From: Rhizophagus irregularis
Lineage: Eukaryota > Glomeromycota > Glomeromycetes > Glomerales > Glomeraceae
Direction: 5' to 3'
DNA: 64,000 bases
NCBI RefSeq assembly: GCF_026210795.1
Contig: NC_089447.1
Span: forward strand, 2,501 to 66,500
The position numbers and the translations under genes are program-made. This document shows, one piece after another, positions 33,716 to 43,472 of this stretch. Within the stretch, counting starts at the first letter, position 1. Each line of letters opens with the position of its first letter. The notes beneath the pieces are model-generated. The model was not told the DNA's origin and made no database searches. It was given only the letters and a program-made list of their open reading frames with translations.

Positions 33716-35595
33716 TTATGAATACATATCCACGTAATTATTATTTGATTTAAATGATTGAAAGTAAGGTGTTTCTCCCAAAAGCCTTATTACTCGTCTT
33801 ATTTTCCAGTCGCATATTTCTTCTTCAGTCATCACATCATATGCATCCTCCATATTTGCGACATCATCTTTAAACTCAAGGTGAACCTTAGATCTATTTA
33901 GAAATAATTCTAGCCCATGATTGTCGTCCATAGATTCTTTAGTTTTTTCTTCCTCAATTCTTACTTTACTTACATCGCCTACACGCATATATTGACGGAA
34001 GTTAAAGGATTTTCGTGATGCAAGTAGAGAATCATCATATTGACTAAATGCACGCTCAATAATGGGGATTGCAATATTAATATTGACTCGAAACTGCATA
34101 ATATTTAATTTACCTTCCACATCTTTCAACCAGAAAAAAATCCATTCCTCGTTCAAATTGGTAAGAACTATGAATACAGCTTCGTTTGAGCGAATATTTG
34201 CCGTGAGAAGTTGTCCAATGGCTTGAGGAATATCTATATCTTTGATTTGCTTCTTCAATTCGATTCCGGCCTGAATTCCATGGGACAAAGTATGAGCATT
34301 TGCATTGCTTTTCTTTGCAATCACCACATCTGTGGTCCCACTTATTTCGAAGGGCATCTCGTCATATTTTACTGACAAAAGCGACTTTTTGGATTTAACG
34401 TCATAAAAATCACTTTTATCGGAAATTTTGATGTTTTCCTTTAAGTAAGAAATGTATCCTTCCTTAGTAACAACTTCATCCTCAATGATGTCATCTGCTT
34501 GTTGATTTTCAATTTTTTTTCGGTCCCAATCGTATCCCTTTGCGCTACTTTCTGCCAGAACCGTTCTGACATCCTCAATGTCGAGTGCAATTATAGAAAG
34601 TTGGAAGAGATCGAGCAGTGTGTCCAAATGCGCTTGCGTCATCTTTGAAAGAGATACAGTAGGTTTTTTTTGTTGGCCTGAAACTAAAAAAAAAATAAGA
34701 AGCTGGAAAAAAAGATAGGATAGATCCAAGAAATCTATTACCTTTCAACAACTTTAGTGACTTGTTGGTTCGAGTCAGTGAGCGCTTGGGTCATATTTGT
34801 GAACATCTCATTCTGTTGTCGATTCGATGCAGTGAGCGCTTGGGTCATATTTGTGAACGTCTCTTTCTGTTGTCGATTCGATTCAGCGAGCGCTTCGATC
34901 ATACCATTTTGTGCTTTGGTTACATTGTCGAGAAAATTATTCTGTGCTACTGTGAATTTCTCAAACTCCCGTCTCATTACCTCAACTTTACGTTAAAACA
35001 TATTAGGAGCACAAGTCAATAAAGCATTACGAATGTCATTATAAGCGTATGATCATTATTTTGATATTGGCAACTTTTTCGTATAATCAACATTAACGTA
35101 ATATTCCATGAAATCTATTATCCACTTACCGGTAGATAGAGGTGACTCAACGATAATATGTAAAACACCTTCAGGAGGTTGCGTTTTAAAAAATGTTCCA
35201 ACTCTGCTTGGAGGTAGAAACTTTCGACCATTTAGCGTATCCGCGATGTTTACATTAACGTCATCGAGAAGTTCCGATTCGAGGGGGACATTAACAATCC
35301 ATAGTAAAAGTCTCCTTGTTGCAATTGTATTGAAATCTGGCTCGTTGCATTTTTTAATTAACTCCTTAAGTTCAGTATCTGTCGTCTCATTTTTTGCTGT
35401 AATTTGGAAATAACAACTCGGAGGTTCACGGTAAACTAGACAATTAAGTGTGATCCTTGTAAGATGTTTAGGCGTAGTAAACAAAGTAGACGTAGCAAGC
35501 GAAGCAGACGTAGCAGACGAAGTAGACTTCTTAGTTGGAATGCTTGTAGAAAACTTAGATTTAGATGGAGTAGGTTTAGACTTTGATTTTTCCAT
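33716..35595 (-). CDS. Crinkler (CRN)-type protein with PD-(D/E)XK-like C-terminus
   Basis: Three exons. Exon 1 (35130-35595) has a Ser/Thr/Lys-rich leader and a CRN N-terminal ubiquitin-like domain: ITLNCLVYREPP, then RRLLLWIVNVP and the boundary GVLHIIVESP. It ends at GTAAGTG. Exon 2 (34742-34985) is a Gln/Asn-rich coiled-coil-like spacer with a direct repeat of NRQQ(K/N)E(T/M)FTNMTQAL. Exon 3 (33716 to ~34677) carries TDVVIAKK, then GIQAGIELKKQI; D...ExK is the arrangement of PD-(D/E)XK nucleases, seen in many CRN effectors. CRN proteins are thought to act in host or self nuclei. The exon 2/3 junction keeps frame only if an A8 run (34662-34669) had seven A, so one homopolymer indel is suspected. 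No signal peptide is visible at the N-terminus. Confidence 0.7.
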
Positions 35596-35988
35596 ACTAT
35601 AAACGTGATGTTAAACTACAAAATTCAAAAAATTAATGTTACACGTGTAAAATTGGAGATTTTTCCAATCTTTGAGATTTTTGGAAAATAAAGTCAAAGA
35701 ATCGAATTATGGCATTATTTTGTTCTAGCTGCTCTAGTTAAAAAAGTTATTTACACGAAATCACACTAAAAAATTATAAAAAATTTTAAGACAAAAAAAA
35801 ACAAACTTTTAAAATCGAATCACAACATGATATCAAATATTTTTAATCTGACTGAAATTTTTAACTATTTTTAGGGCTCAATCATTAAATAAACAATAAG
35901 AATCAAGGTAATTGTTTTTTTATCATCTTTCACGAGCTATTCAGGAAATTATAATAATTATTTTTAGAGTAAATTTATTCATCGCATA
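35596..35988. promoter_or_regulatory. Upstream region of the CRN gene
   Basis: AT-rich sequence between the CRN start codon and a hAT relic. No clear TATA box can be fixed. The promoter must lie here if the gene is expressed. Confidence 0.3.
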
Positions 35989-36600
35989 TCAGAGACCCGG
36001 AAATATTCCATTATTATAATAAAAGAATAAAACGGAATTTTTGCTGCATAATGGAATAAAACGGAATTTTAGTGAATTTTGATAATTTTATTCCGACACG
36101 TGACAATTAGCCAATCATAAATGCAGATCATCGGAATAAATTTAATGTCTCCGAAAAAATTTTTTTAATGTTAAAATGTCACGGTTACTGCTTTTTCACG
36201 TGCGCAAGAATTTTCTGAAGAGAGAAAAATATTCATCAAATTTTTGAAGTTATTTTTTTGCAGATAATGGAAAACTTATGTGCCGTTTTTGTGATCATAG
36301 TATCAACTTTTTGGGATAAAGTTTCATTACAGCTTCCTCTTTTAGAAAAAATTGCGCGAAATTATATTTGGTTACCAATCTCTTCCTGCGCAGTAGAAAG
36401 AAGTTTTTCCGCGTATAATAAAATTTTAGATGATAGACAAAATTTAAATCCAGAATCACTTAAATTCCTTACTATTATGTACTTTAATAATCAAAATAGC
36501 AATAAATAACTATAATGATTAGTAAAATTTATATCGGAATAAATCGGAATTTTTACTGTTATCGTGATGATTTGATATCGGAATTTTTCCGGGTCTCGGA
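35989..36600 (+). mobile_element. Deleted hAT element with hATC remnant, 612 bp
   Basis: Inverted ends TCAGAGACCCGG (35989-36000) and CCGGGTCTCGGA (36589-36600), followed inward by GGAAT/ATTCC repeats. Only the 3' end of a transposase remains. I could not find a convincing TSD (CATCGCAT / CATCACTT is a poor match). Confidence 0.7.
36262..36509 (+). pseudogene. hAT transposase C-terminal (hATC) remnant
   Basis: After a TTTTTTGCAG acceptor-like site the frame reads LPLLEKIARNYIWLPISS, then CAVERSFSAYNKILDDRQ and SLKFLTIMYFN. This is the hATC dimerisation domain (the P-S-ER-FS pattern). The rest of the transposase is missing. Confidence 0.75.
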
Positions 36601-37378
36601 CATCACTTATATAGATCATGTGATCTATTACCATGTGATACTGTCTAGGGGTGTGGGGGTTCAAACTGGTTGGTTACACAATATAATTTCGTATTACCAA
36701 ACTGTCCCACTACCGTCACCCCTGAATTTTATTATTTTAATATATCCAAGACAACATTCCAAGCCTAAAACTTTTGACACACAACATTTCTAAAAGCCGA
36801 TGTTCGAGAGTAGATTAGTGTTGGTTATAGTTGCCATCGAAATTATTATTACGGTTACGGCACGTGCCGTAATCACCGTAATTAAAAACCGTAAACTGTA
36901 ATTGCCGTAATGCCGTAATGCCGTAATTTAACTTGACGCCGTAATGCCGTAGTGTAATATGCCGTAAATAAATAAGACTAAACTTAATTTCAGCCGTTCG
37001 TAATGCCCGGTCAACTTTTTTTAGCGTTATATCACGTGACATTACACCAATTTCCAAAAAAGGAAATTTTGTCCCTCAATAAATCAAAGAAATGGGTTAC
37101 ACAAGGTTACATAAGGTTCTAAAAAAGGAGATCTTTTTGCCGATCATTTGGTATTATTCAAGTCACGTGATCATAATTAATTACGGCATTTTATTACAGT
37201 TACGGCATTATTTACGACATATACGAAAAAAAAACTCTCTCCCCTTTCCATTTTTTTTAAAAAAAACCGCAGTAATATACTTTTTTTACAAACACTTATA
37301 GTTTTTTCTAAGGAGCGAGGACCACTCGGTGGTCTCTACGGAAAGGTCTCCTTTTATTACCCTTGACCTCTGAGAGAT

Positions 37379-37540
37379 ATGGATACAGAAGATATACCTG
37401 TTCCACTTCAGTCTGTTCATAATGACCAGACTATTTTACCTTTACCTTTTCCCTCAAAAACGTTTAATAATACGTCCAATACTCATGAAAATACTTTCCT
37501 TGTCTCTGTGAAAAAATTTCACGTGATGACAAAACGCTGA
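37379..37540 (+). CDS. Short LINE-internal ORF, unknown
   Basis: An ATG at 37380 (MDTEDIPVPLQSVHND) opens 53 codons to a TGA near 37540, downstream of a less AT-rich leader with a GGACCACTCGGTGGTC hairpin. I do not recognise it. It may be the start of ORF1, whose continuation is broken. Confidence 0.35.
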   Translation: MDTEDIPVPLQSVHNDQTILPLPFPSKTFNNTSNTHENTFLVSVKKFHVMTKR

Positions 37541-37792
37541 ACCGGTTATAACAAGATTTATGAATTTAGGCGCTCAAAAAGTTTCTTTTTTGAGCTTGCT
37601 GATCCTTTCTCAGACACCAATAATCTTCATTTATTTTTACACACTAATGATTATCACATGGATTCTACGCCTATTTGATACACATCCACAAGCTATTTGC
37701 CTAACACAAAATATCAAATTAGTAAAATGCTCACACACTTTTTTACTTTACAAAAAGTTTTACCCTGACGTATTCAACAAAAGTATTTTGAT

Positions 37793-38725
37793 TTGATTCG
37801 CCGGAAATTATTGGAACAAATTGACTTCATCAAGTCACGTGCTTCTAAAAGAACTTTGAAAAATTCCATTACACGCACTTTCTTCTCATTCTCTTATAAG
37901 CGCTATCGCTTCCATTTTGGCATTTACATCCCTTGTGAACACGCTTACTCACCTGGTTCGTTAAACTCTCTCACCCGGTATCATAACCCGAGCCCTTTCA
38001 TTATGTCTTTAAATAGACGCGCTTGTGGTGCTCATCAATCTGAATTTTCGAGAAAAGAAATCAATCATCACCTGAAACCTAGGCCTGATTGGGACCCAGG
38101 ATTTACAAATTCAAAATCTTCACACGCAAACTTTTTATACGACCTTTGGCAACATCGATGGAAAAATGAAATTTTTTCCAACCGTCTTGGCATTCAATAC
38201 AATGTATGTTTTGCAACCAACAGTAGTAATTTTGTGCGTAAGCATCCAGGCGCCTACATTTATAGGAAACACCTTTCAAATTTCAAATTCAACCCTAGCA
38301 GTAATGCTGCTACAAAACGTAAACAGGAAACCCGCTTCAAGAGACATTGTGCACGGGTGTTCAAAAATATCAACCCTACATCCCGCATTATGAAAGAGGA
38401 CAAACTCGCAGCAGGGAGACGTTTTCGCTTCCTGTTCCATGAATCTCAACACATTTATTCACCTGTTCACCATCTGAAATTCAAACGTTTTTCAACAGAG
38501 AAATTATTACTCGATCTGGTTGATTATACATTTAACATACCTCACCATTCACTGGACAATCCCAGTATTACGCCTATAATTCGTTCACAACCTTCAACAT
38601 CATATAGGCCTTCTGGTACCAACACAATCCCCCATTATATGGATGCAGAAGAAATCACGGCTTTCGGCGATTACCTAATGCCACTTGGTAAACCCACCCT
38701 CTTTATTACGGTCATAACCCTATAG
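37793..38725 (+). CDS. LINE ORF1-like basic protein, unrecognised
   Basis: The 310-codon frame is rich in Arg, Lys, His and Ser (for example KRYRFHFGIYIPC, FVRKHPGAYIYRKHL). It has no zinc-knuckle, RRM or RT motif that I can see. The frame may begin further upstream (FDLIRRKLLEQIDF). A basic, RNA-binding ORF1-type role is inference from its place in a LINE-like element. Codon use and base composition differ from the hAT and host genes. Confidence 0.5.
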   Translation: MIRRKLLEQIDFIKSRASKRTLKNSITRTFFSFSYKRYRFHFGIYIPCEHAYSPGSLNSLTRYHNPSPFIMSLNRRACGAHQSEFSRKEINHHLKPRPDWDPGFTNSKSSHANFLYDLWQHRWKNEIFSNRLGIQYNVCFATNSSNFVRKHPGAYIYRKHLSNFKFNPSSNAATKRKQETRFKRHCARVFKNINPTSRIMKEDKLAAGRRFRFLFHESQHIYSPVHHLKFKRFSTEKLLLDLVDYTFNIPHHSLDNPSITPIIRSQPSTSYRPSGTNTIPHYMDAEEITAFGDYLMPLGKPTLFITVITL

Positions 38726-38930
38726 ACCCAACAAAATTGGCTAGTAGTTATTATCTACAATATAACCCCATGAACCTGATTTACCTCCAAGTATCGAAAT
38801 ACGTCGAGCCAACCGTTTAGATGTAAATTCATCTGACGCTAACGCTATGGGTACTACACTCAAACATTATTATCGTCGAGTTATGTCAACTCGACAAATC
38901 ACGACCTGGACTAAAAAGTACTATAATTAG

Positions 38931-39383
38931 ATGAAACAACCTCCACCACCTCCAATGCCTTCCAAAAAGAAAGAGAAGCACAAGTGGAAGAAATGGATGG
39001 AAAAGCATCATGACTATGATGACTTTATGAATAAACCGTACACTCATAAATCCTGTACTCCGGGCAAATACCATACAGATCTCTTTGGACTCCCTTCATA
39101 CACATCAGACGAGACTAAAGCGGTGGAATACTGCCCTAATAAGAGGGATATTACGACTAATCCTTCCGTTCTGTCTACATCACAAGACAATAAACGACCA
39201 AGACCAGTGAATAGTTACTACCCGACTCCCTATTTACTAGTCTTAATTCTAATTAAATTAGTTTCTTTTTCTATATATGTATATTTTTCATGTAATGAGT
39301 CTTATAACATTTTTCCTACTTTATACTTTACATTCCACATTTTGGCGTCTAATTTACCCTTACGTCATCATGTATATATGTAA
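38931..39383 (+). CDS. LINE-internal Pro/Lys-rich ORF, unrecognised
   Basis: Starts MKQPPPPPMPSKKKEKHK, then WMEKHHDYDDFMNKPYTH. The first ~105 codons look coding; the last part is hydrophobic and AT-rich and may be run-on. No known domain. Confidence 0.35.
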   Translation: MKQPPPPPMPSKKKEKHKWKKWMEKHHDYDDFMNKPYTHKSCTPGKYHTDLFGLPSYTSDETKAVEYCPNKRDITTNPSVLSTSQDNKRPRPVNSYYPTPYLLVLILIKLVSFSIYVYFSCNESYNIFPTLYFTFHILASNLPLRHHVYM

Positions 39384-40253
39384 ACATATCAAACAATTTA
39401 AAATAGTGTGAACCACTCCACTTATGACAGTATTGACAAGTGGCAGCCTTAGAGCTGAAAGCAAAATACGGATTTTATTAATTTTTCTTGTTTTTTTTTC
39501 TTGGGATTTTGGTAAGATTGTTTTTTAGTTCTTCCTTTTCATTTGATAGTACTTTCTAGACTCCCGGTTATGCCTGATTGTTCTATTGAATAAGAGGCAA
39601 GACGACCCCTTCGGGCTCCTCCCGAGAGGTTGGGTCTATCATTAGCTTAGAATTTATTGTTCTTTTAGATCATGTTTATTCTTATTTAGCGTTCGACCCC
39701 AGTCGAGTCTATATTTTAAAAATAAAAAAAAAATAAAAAAAATATTTACGACATATGCCGTAATGCCGTAATGCCATAATTAGGGAATTTCGACAGCACC
39801 TATAGTGTTGGTAAGAGTCATATATTGGCAAATTTTCATGGCTATTAGAGCGTTATTGGGTTTCTCAGGTCAAAGTTTTAATATAGCTTATTAGAAAAAC
39901 TATTATTTCGAAATATGTATTAAAAATTTTTTTAAAAAAAAATTATCATTTATCGCGTATGCGATTTATCACTAGTATCCATTTGTCATGTGATATGTCA
40001 CGTGATATGAAGTAATGATTATCAAATCTCTTCCCATGCTTTCTTTTTATCCTTAAACTTTTTTATACTTCCCACGAAACTTTTTTATCCTTCTCACGAA
40101 ACTTTTCTTCCCTCCTTTAGCATTTTAACCGACACAAGTATTTATAAAGTTATTTCATTCATTTTTACTCTTTTTATCTAACTATTCCTTATAAAAACAC
40201 TGATATTTTTACCCGTAACCTACTACCTTAATTACAACAACACCACTTCTAAT

Positions 40254-40352
40254 ATGAATGTAAATGAACGAGCTTATACTGACACTACTGACAGTACTGG
40301 CGATACTGATGGATCATCAAACTTATTAGCAGCTGCAGGTATCTTTGCTATG
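40254..40352 (+). pseudogene. Possible first exon of the MULE transposase
   Basis: An ATG at 40255-40257 opens a Thr/Asp/Ser-rich stretch (RAYTDTTDSTGDTDG) to a GTATCT donor. The phase does not match the next exon, so either the junction or the exon is wrong. Telomere-like repeats occupy the presumed intron. Confidence 0.3.
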
Positions 40353-40384
40353 AAATATGTTGTTTTGAATTCATGTTAGTATTA

Positions 40385-40502
40385 AAGTTAGGATTAGGGT
40401 TAGGATTAGGGTTAGGGTCTGGTTAGAGGGTTAGGGTCTGGTTAGGGTTAGGGTTAGGATTAGTTAGGGTTAGAGTTTGGGTTAGAGAGGGTTACAGTTT
40501 AG
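40385..40502 (+). repeat. Interstitial telomere-like (TTAGGG) repeat tract
   Basis: The tract reads as TTAGGG with variants (TTAGGATTAGGG, TTAGGGTCTGG, TTAGAGGG) for about 115 bp. TTAGGG is the common fungal telomere repeat. It lies inside the MULE, between the possible first exon and the main transposase exon. Degeneracy shows it is not an active telomere. Confidence 0.75.
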
Positions 40503-40565
40503 TGTTAAGATTTCGTCATATTTACTAAAATTTTTATTGTTTATTTTGTGATTATATAATAGGTA

Positions 40566-42916
40566 TTGAATATTGATAGATTACTATTGCTTAATGAAAA
40601 TAGTGATTCAGCTTTGTTTTCAGGAAAGAAATTTACTTCGTGGGATGAATGTGAAATGTTTTTAAATGAATGGGCAAAACAACAAGGCTTTTATTTAATA
40701 AAAGATCATGTCACTCGTGATGATGGTGTTATTTGTCGAAGAACGTTTATCTGCTCTCATGCATGTACTTATGAATCAAATTCATCAAGAAATACTGCTA
40801 CAAAGAAATTAAATTGTCCCTTTTCCATTAATGTTTCATGTCCAAAAAACAAAAATCCTGAAGGTCTGGTGTCTATAAATAAAATCAATGAAGATCATAA
40901 TCATCCATTAAATAGGTCAATTATTGAATTTGAGGAATCAAAGAAATTTACTATGGAAATGATTGAAGACATTAAGTTTATGACCATTCACTGCAAGTTT
41001 GGTGCTACATCTCAACGAAAGTTTCTTGAAGGGAAATTTCCTTCACACCCTATATTTTCGAAGGATCTTTATGCTACTATTAAAAAGTTTTGCCCAAATA
41101 GCAAATCTTTGTCAAATGATGCTGCTCAAATTTCTAATTGGCTTGATAATGAAAAAGAAAAAGATTCTCGATGGGTTGTGATTCGGGGATGGGACGATGA
41201 TAATACATTAACATATTTATTCTGAATGACTCCAGTTCAAGTAGAAAATTAGGTACGTTATTCTGATTGTGTCATAAATGATACTACTCATAAGACAAAC
41301 AGATACGGCATGGTCTTATTATTAGTTGTTGGTTTTAATAATGATAGATGTAATGTTTTACTTGCACAAGCTCTTCTACTAGATGAAAATTTCGAATCTC
41401 ATGTTTGGATGTTTACCCAATTAACGAAATCAACTGGTATGCAGCCAATTGTTATAATAACTAATTCTGATCCAGCTGTTGATGCAGTTATTTGACAAAC
41501 CCTTCCATCAAGTTATCCTATTCACTGTGCATACAATATTACACAAAATTTACATAAAAATCTCAGAAAATTGCTAGGCAATGATTATCAAGCATTCCTA
41601 ACAGCATTCTATAGTTGTAGAAATTGTATTGTGGAAAATGTTTTTGAGCAATGGTTCAACAACCTTTTACAAAATTATCCTAATGCTAAAACATATTTGG
41701 AATTTATTTATAAAACAAAAATGTATTGGGCTCATTGTTATACTAAATTCAAATTTACAGGAGGAATGATAGCCAGTTCTAGAGTTGAATCTGTAAATGG
41801 CTGTTTAAAACGATTATTGCACAATTCCAATATACCATTATGCGATCTTATAGCTGAAATTCAAAGACTACTTGATTTGCAAGACAAGGAAAATGAATAT
41901 AATTTCTGGCGTTTATCGATTCCTACCATACGACATCAGAAAAATTCAAACTTTTTATTTTCTAAAATCGATCAAATTCTTCAACATTATCTTACTCCTA
42001 CAATGTTAAAAATGCATCGTAATGAGATGAACTAATCACTATATTATGTAGCAATGCTGGTTGAACGAAATTGTGAACGAAGTAATGGAAGAAGAATTAT
42101 TAACTAAAAATTCTGATGAAGCATCAGAAATTGATCTTCCACAGGCTACTTTAAAACAAATAATAAGTTATGTTGGTCTAAATAATGTTAAAGAAATTTG
42201 GGCTGTCAGTGTTGGTAATTCGTCAAAGATCAAGCATTACATTTTATTATTACAAAATTGGGGATATATTTGTTCTTGTCTTTCAATTGTACAGAGTGGT
42301 ATTATATGCAGACATTATTTTCAAGTGATGTTAACTACAAAAGAAGCAGTTTTTCATATTAGATTTATTCCAACGCGATGGTATAATGAAGACAGAAATG
42401 CTGTACAAGAATCATTTATAACTGCTGATAAGTTTTTATAAGACAATCAACAGATTGAATATAATACCGACGAATTTGTATCAAATTTATGTTTATTTGA
42501 TCAAAACAATAATGATTATTGTGAGGAAAGATTAACAGTTTTTGAACAAAAAATTGTTTATGGTAAATTACATGGTGTATATAAGAAAGCCTTAAATAAG
42601 GCTTTACAAACAACTTCTAAATCGGAACAGCTTATCAGTTTACTACAAGAATTTGCGGATGATAAAAATGATAATGATGAAACGGACTCTGAAGAATTTT
42701 ATCAATATGATGACACAAGTGACAAGGAGAATTTCGATCCATCAATACCATTATTACAGAATCCAAAGAAACGGCGTGAAAAAGGGAGACCATTGGGTGG
42801 GTACGAAAAGGTTTAAGTCATCATATGAAATATCTAGTTCTAAAACAAAAACACAACGTCGATGTAAAAAATGTGGGAAAGTTGGGCATTATCAAAAGAA
42901 TTGCAAAGAACAATGA
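40566..42916 (+). pseudogene. MULE transposase (FAR1-type), decayed
   Basis: Domains in order: a FAR1/WRKY-GCM1-like DNA-binding region (KKFTSWDECEMFLNEW, GVICRRTFICSHAC, DHNHPL); a DDE-type MULE core (YSDCVINDTTHKTNRYGM, then VIITNSDPAVDAV and PIHCAYNITQN-like sequence); a SWIM-like zinc finger (CSCLSIVQSGIICRH, ~42275-42315); and a C-terminal CCHC knuckle (CKKCGKVGHYQKNC, ~42866-42907). Nonsense codons occur at ~41223 (TGA, Trp expected), ~41250 (TAG, Trp expected), ~41494 (TGA, Arg) and ~42034 (TAA, Gln). All are C:G to T:A transitions. There are also frameshifts near 42055 and 42800 (a G-run). It is non-functional as it stands. Confidence 0.8.
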
Positions 42917-43113
42917 ATAGATGACTAATTCATTAATATTATTATAATGTATAATTAATGTACTATTTGCTGTAATAATGTGTATAATAATATATTGTTT
43001 TTTTTCGCTTTGCTAATAAATAATAATTGTTCGAATATGTAAATATATCAATCACGTGAAATTGTTTATCATGTGATATTTTGGGATGTGGCGATATTTC
43101 GCTATGGCGATAA

Positions 43114-43464
43114 AAAACAAAATCCTTTTTAAAAAACAATGAAAAATATTTTTTTAACAATAAATATCACTTTTATATTAAAATTTTATTAAATACATTC
43201 TCTTTTATTAGTGAAAACTGCATACAACTATTTATTGTAAACATTTACTATAGACAATATTTTTTCAGTTTTTTTTTTTAAAAAAAAAGGTTTAAAAGTT
43301 ATTATAAATTAAAAGTCTATATAAATAACGTTTTCTTGTAAAAAATAAACTTGGTTTACTTGTTTTAGACTTCTAAATATTGATTTATTCATCATAAATA
43401 CTAAAATAAAACCACCGATGTTGTTTTTTTCTTCTCAGAGAAAGTCCAAACATTATTTAAAGTA
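43114..43464. other. AT-rich spacer between MULE and hAT copy 3
   Basis: No gene seen; T and A runs only. Confidence 0.5.
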
Positions 43465-43472
43465 CTTGGACG

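Larger units (their letters stand above)
37223..39742 (+). mobile_element. LINE-like retroelement, ~2.5 kb, no reverse transcriptase seen
   Basis: The 14-bp duplication TATTTACGACATAT flanks it (37209-37222, 39743-39756) and it ends in an A-rich tail (39718-39742), which together are the signature of target-primed insertion. The body is less AT-rich than its surroundings. A 3' hairpin region (CCTTCGGGCTCCTCCCGAGAGG, ~39607-39628) precedes the tail. Coding segments lie at 37380-37540, 37793-38725 and 38931-39260. I see no YxDD or endonuclease motif, so it is probably non-autonomous. Confidence 0.75.
36826..39804. mobile_element. MITE split by a LINE-like insertion; 8-bp TSD
   Basis: Perfect 8-bp duplication GTGTTGGT (36818-36825, 39805-39812). 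Inverted ends TATAGTTGCCATCGAAAT and TATAGGTGCTGTCGAAAT. The subterminal part is a run of GCCGTAAT repeats. The segment TTTCCAAAAAAGGAAATTTTG (37052-37072) also occurs in the MITE at 911-1342. Without the 2.5-kb insertion (37223-39742) plus one TSD copy, the element is about 445 bp. Confidence 0.88.
39949..43113 (+). mobile_element. MULE (Mutator-like) element, decayed, ~3.2 kb
   Basis: Imperfect inverted ends of about 30 bp: TTTATCGCGTATGCGATTTATC on the left and TTTATCGCCATAGCGAAATATC (reverse complement) on the right, with TCACGTGAT/ATCACGTGA motifs inside both. No TSD was determined. It carries a MULE transposase relic. Confidence 0.65.

Noticed and set aside
34757..35413. Plus-strand ORFs over the CRN gene
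   Set aside because: Antisense shadows of the CRN exons.
35989..36600. 8-bp TSD for the small hAT relic
   Set aside because: The best flanking match is only 5 of 8, so no TSD is claimed.
40385..40502. Chromosome end
   Set aside because: The TTAGGG tract is short, degenerate, internal and inside a MULE.
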